A stretch of 28,055 nt of DNA, from contig CAYHVH010000010.1 of assembly GCA_964360335.1 (NCBI GenBank), forward strand, positions 1 through 28,055. Direction: 5' to 3'. Under the pieces are notes generated by a model that saw only the letters and a program-made list of their open reading frames with translations, was not told the origin of the DNA and did not search any database. Position 1 is the first letter of the stretch. The number at the start of each line of letters is the position of its first letter. The stretch comes from CAYHVH01 sp964360335 (GTDB taxonomy: Bacteria; Patescibacteriota; Doudnabacteria; UBA920; 2-01-FULL-46-14). The position numbers and the translations under genes were made by a program. Positions 27,992 to 28,055 of the stretch are shown in pieces.

Positions 27992-28055
27992 CGGGGTGTA
28001 GTATAGTGGTAGTACGTCTGCTATGGGAGCAGATAGTCCCAGTTCGATTCTGGGC
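27992..28055 (+). tRNA. tRNA-Pro (anticodon TGG) with A33, 3' end outside the window
   Basis: Acceptor CGGGGTG (27992-27998), D-arm GTAT/GTAC, anticodon stem TCTGC with GCAGA, loop TATGGGA (28022-28028), variable TAGT, and T-arm CCCAG-TTCGATT-CTGGG are all regular. This register makes the anticodon TGG (28024-28026) and puts A, not the nearly universal U, at position 33. The acceptor 3' strand beyond the first C is cut by the window end. Confidence 0.85.

Overview
The window looks like a metagenome-assembled fragment of a Candidate Phyla Radiation (Patescibacteria, Parcubacteria-like) bacterium. This is inferred from gene families I recognise, not from a marker tree. The pointers are a ComEC permease split from its metallo-hydrolase domain, a PaaX/Cas2-like regulator, multi-domain lamin-tail surface proteins, small housekeeping genes without Shine-Dalgarno (SD) sequences, and many short palindromic repeats between genes. 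A run of exactly 100 N (12187-12286) is a scaffold join, so order and distance across it are not certain.

Layout. (1) 1-2128: the 3' end of a B12-dependent ribonucleotide reductase, a small minus-strand hypothetical gene, then cobO, a DUF4430 exported protein and a DUF6580 membrane protein. Together these read as a cobalamin salvage and use module. (2) 2179-6570: a divergent aspartate-carbamoyltransferase-like gene on the minus strand with a candidate attenuator; a TrpR/YerC-type regulator with a palindrome over its own promoter and a second copy downstream; a structured leader; and an M14 deacylase paired with an ATP-grasp-like protein. (3) 6617-11751: hisS, comEC permease, the ComEC-type hydrolase as a separate gene, a membrane-anchored cyclophilin and ndk. 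(4) 11752-13192: repeats, the N gap, one SD-led small gene and two candidate structured RNAs. (5) 13212-20817: rel (minus), mutM carrying an in-frame repeat insertion, a hypothetical gene, a nucleotidyltransferase, groES-groEL and metK. (6) 20818-23780: an accessory island with a candidate small RNA, a TnpB/omega-RNA-like remnant and five small SD-led genes separated by long stem-loops, ending in a complex RNA-like fold. (7) 23687-24353: a PaaX/Cas2-like gene bracketed by two copies of a ~40-nt hairpin element. (8) 24389-28055: rpmF, nusB, a secreted lamin-tail protein with a C-terminal LPRTG signal, HU, a broken tRNA and a tRNA-Pro with A instead of U at position 33.

Two themes recur. Housekeeping genes mostly lack an SD, while island genes, the carbamoyltransferase and the ATP-grasp gene have AGGAGG-like sites. 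Palindromic repeats also do more than fill spacers: they supply codons inside mutM, the C-terminus of the nucleotidyltransferase and the start codon of the cyclophilin gene, and they sit next to the break in a tRNA.
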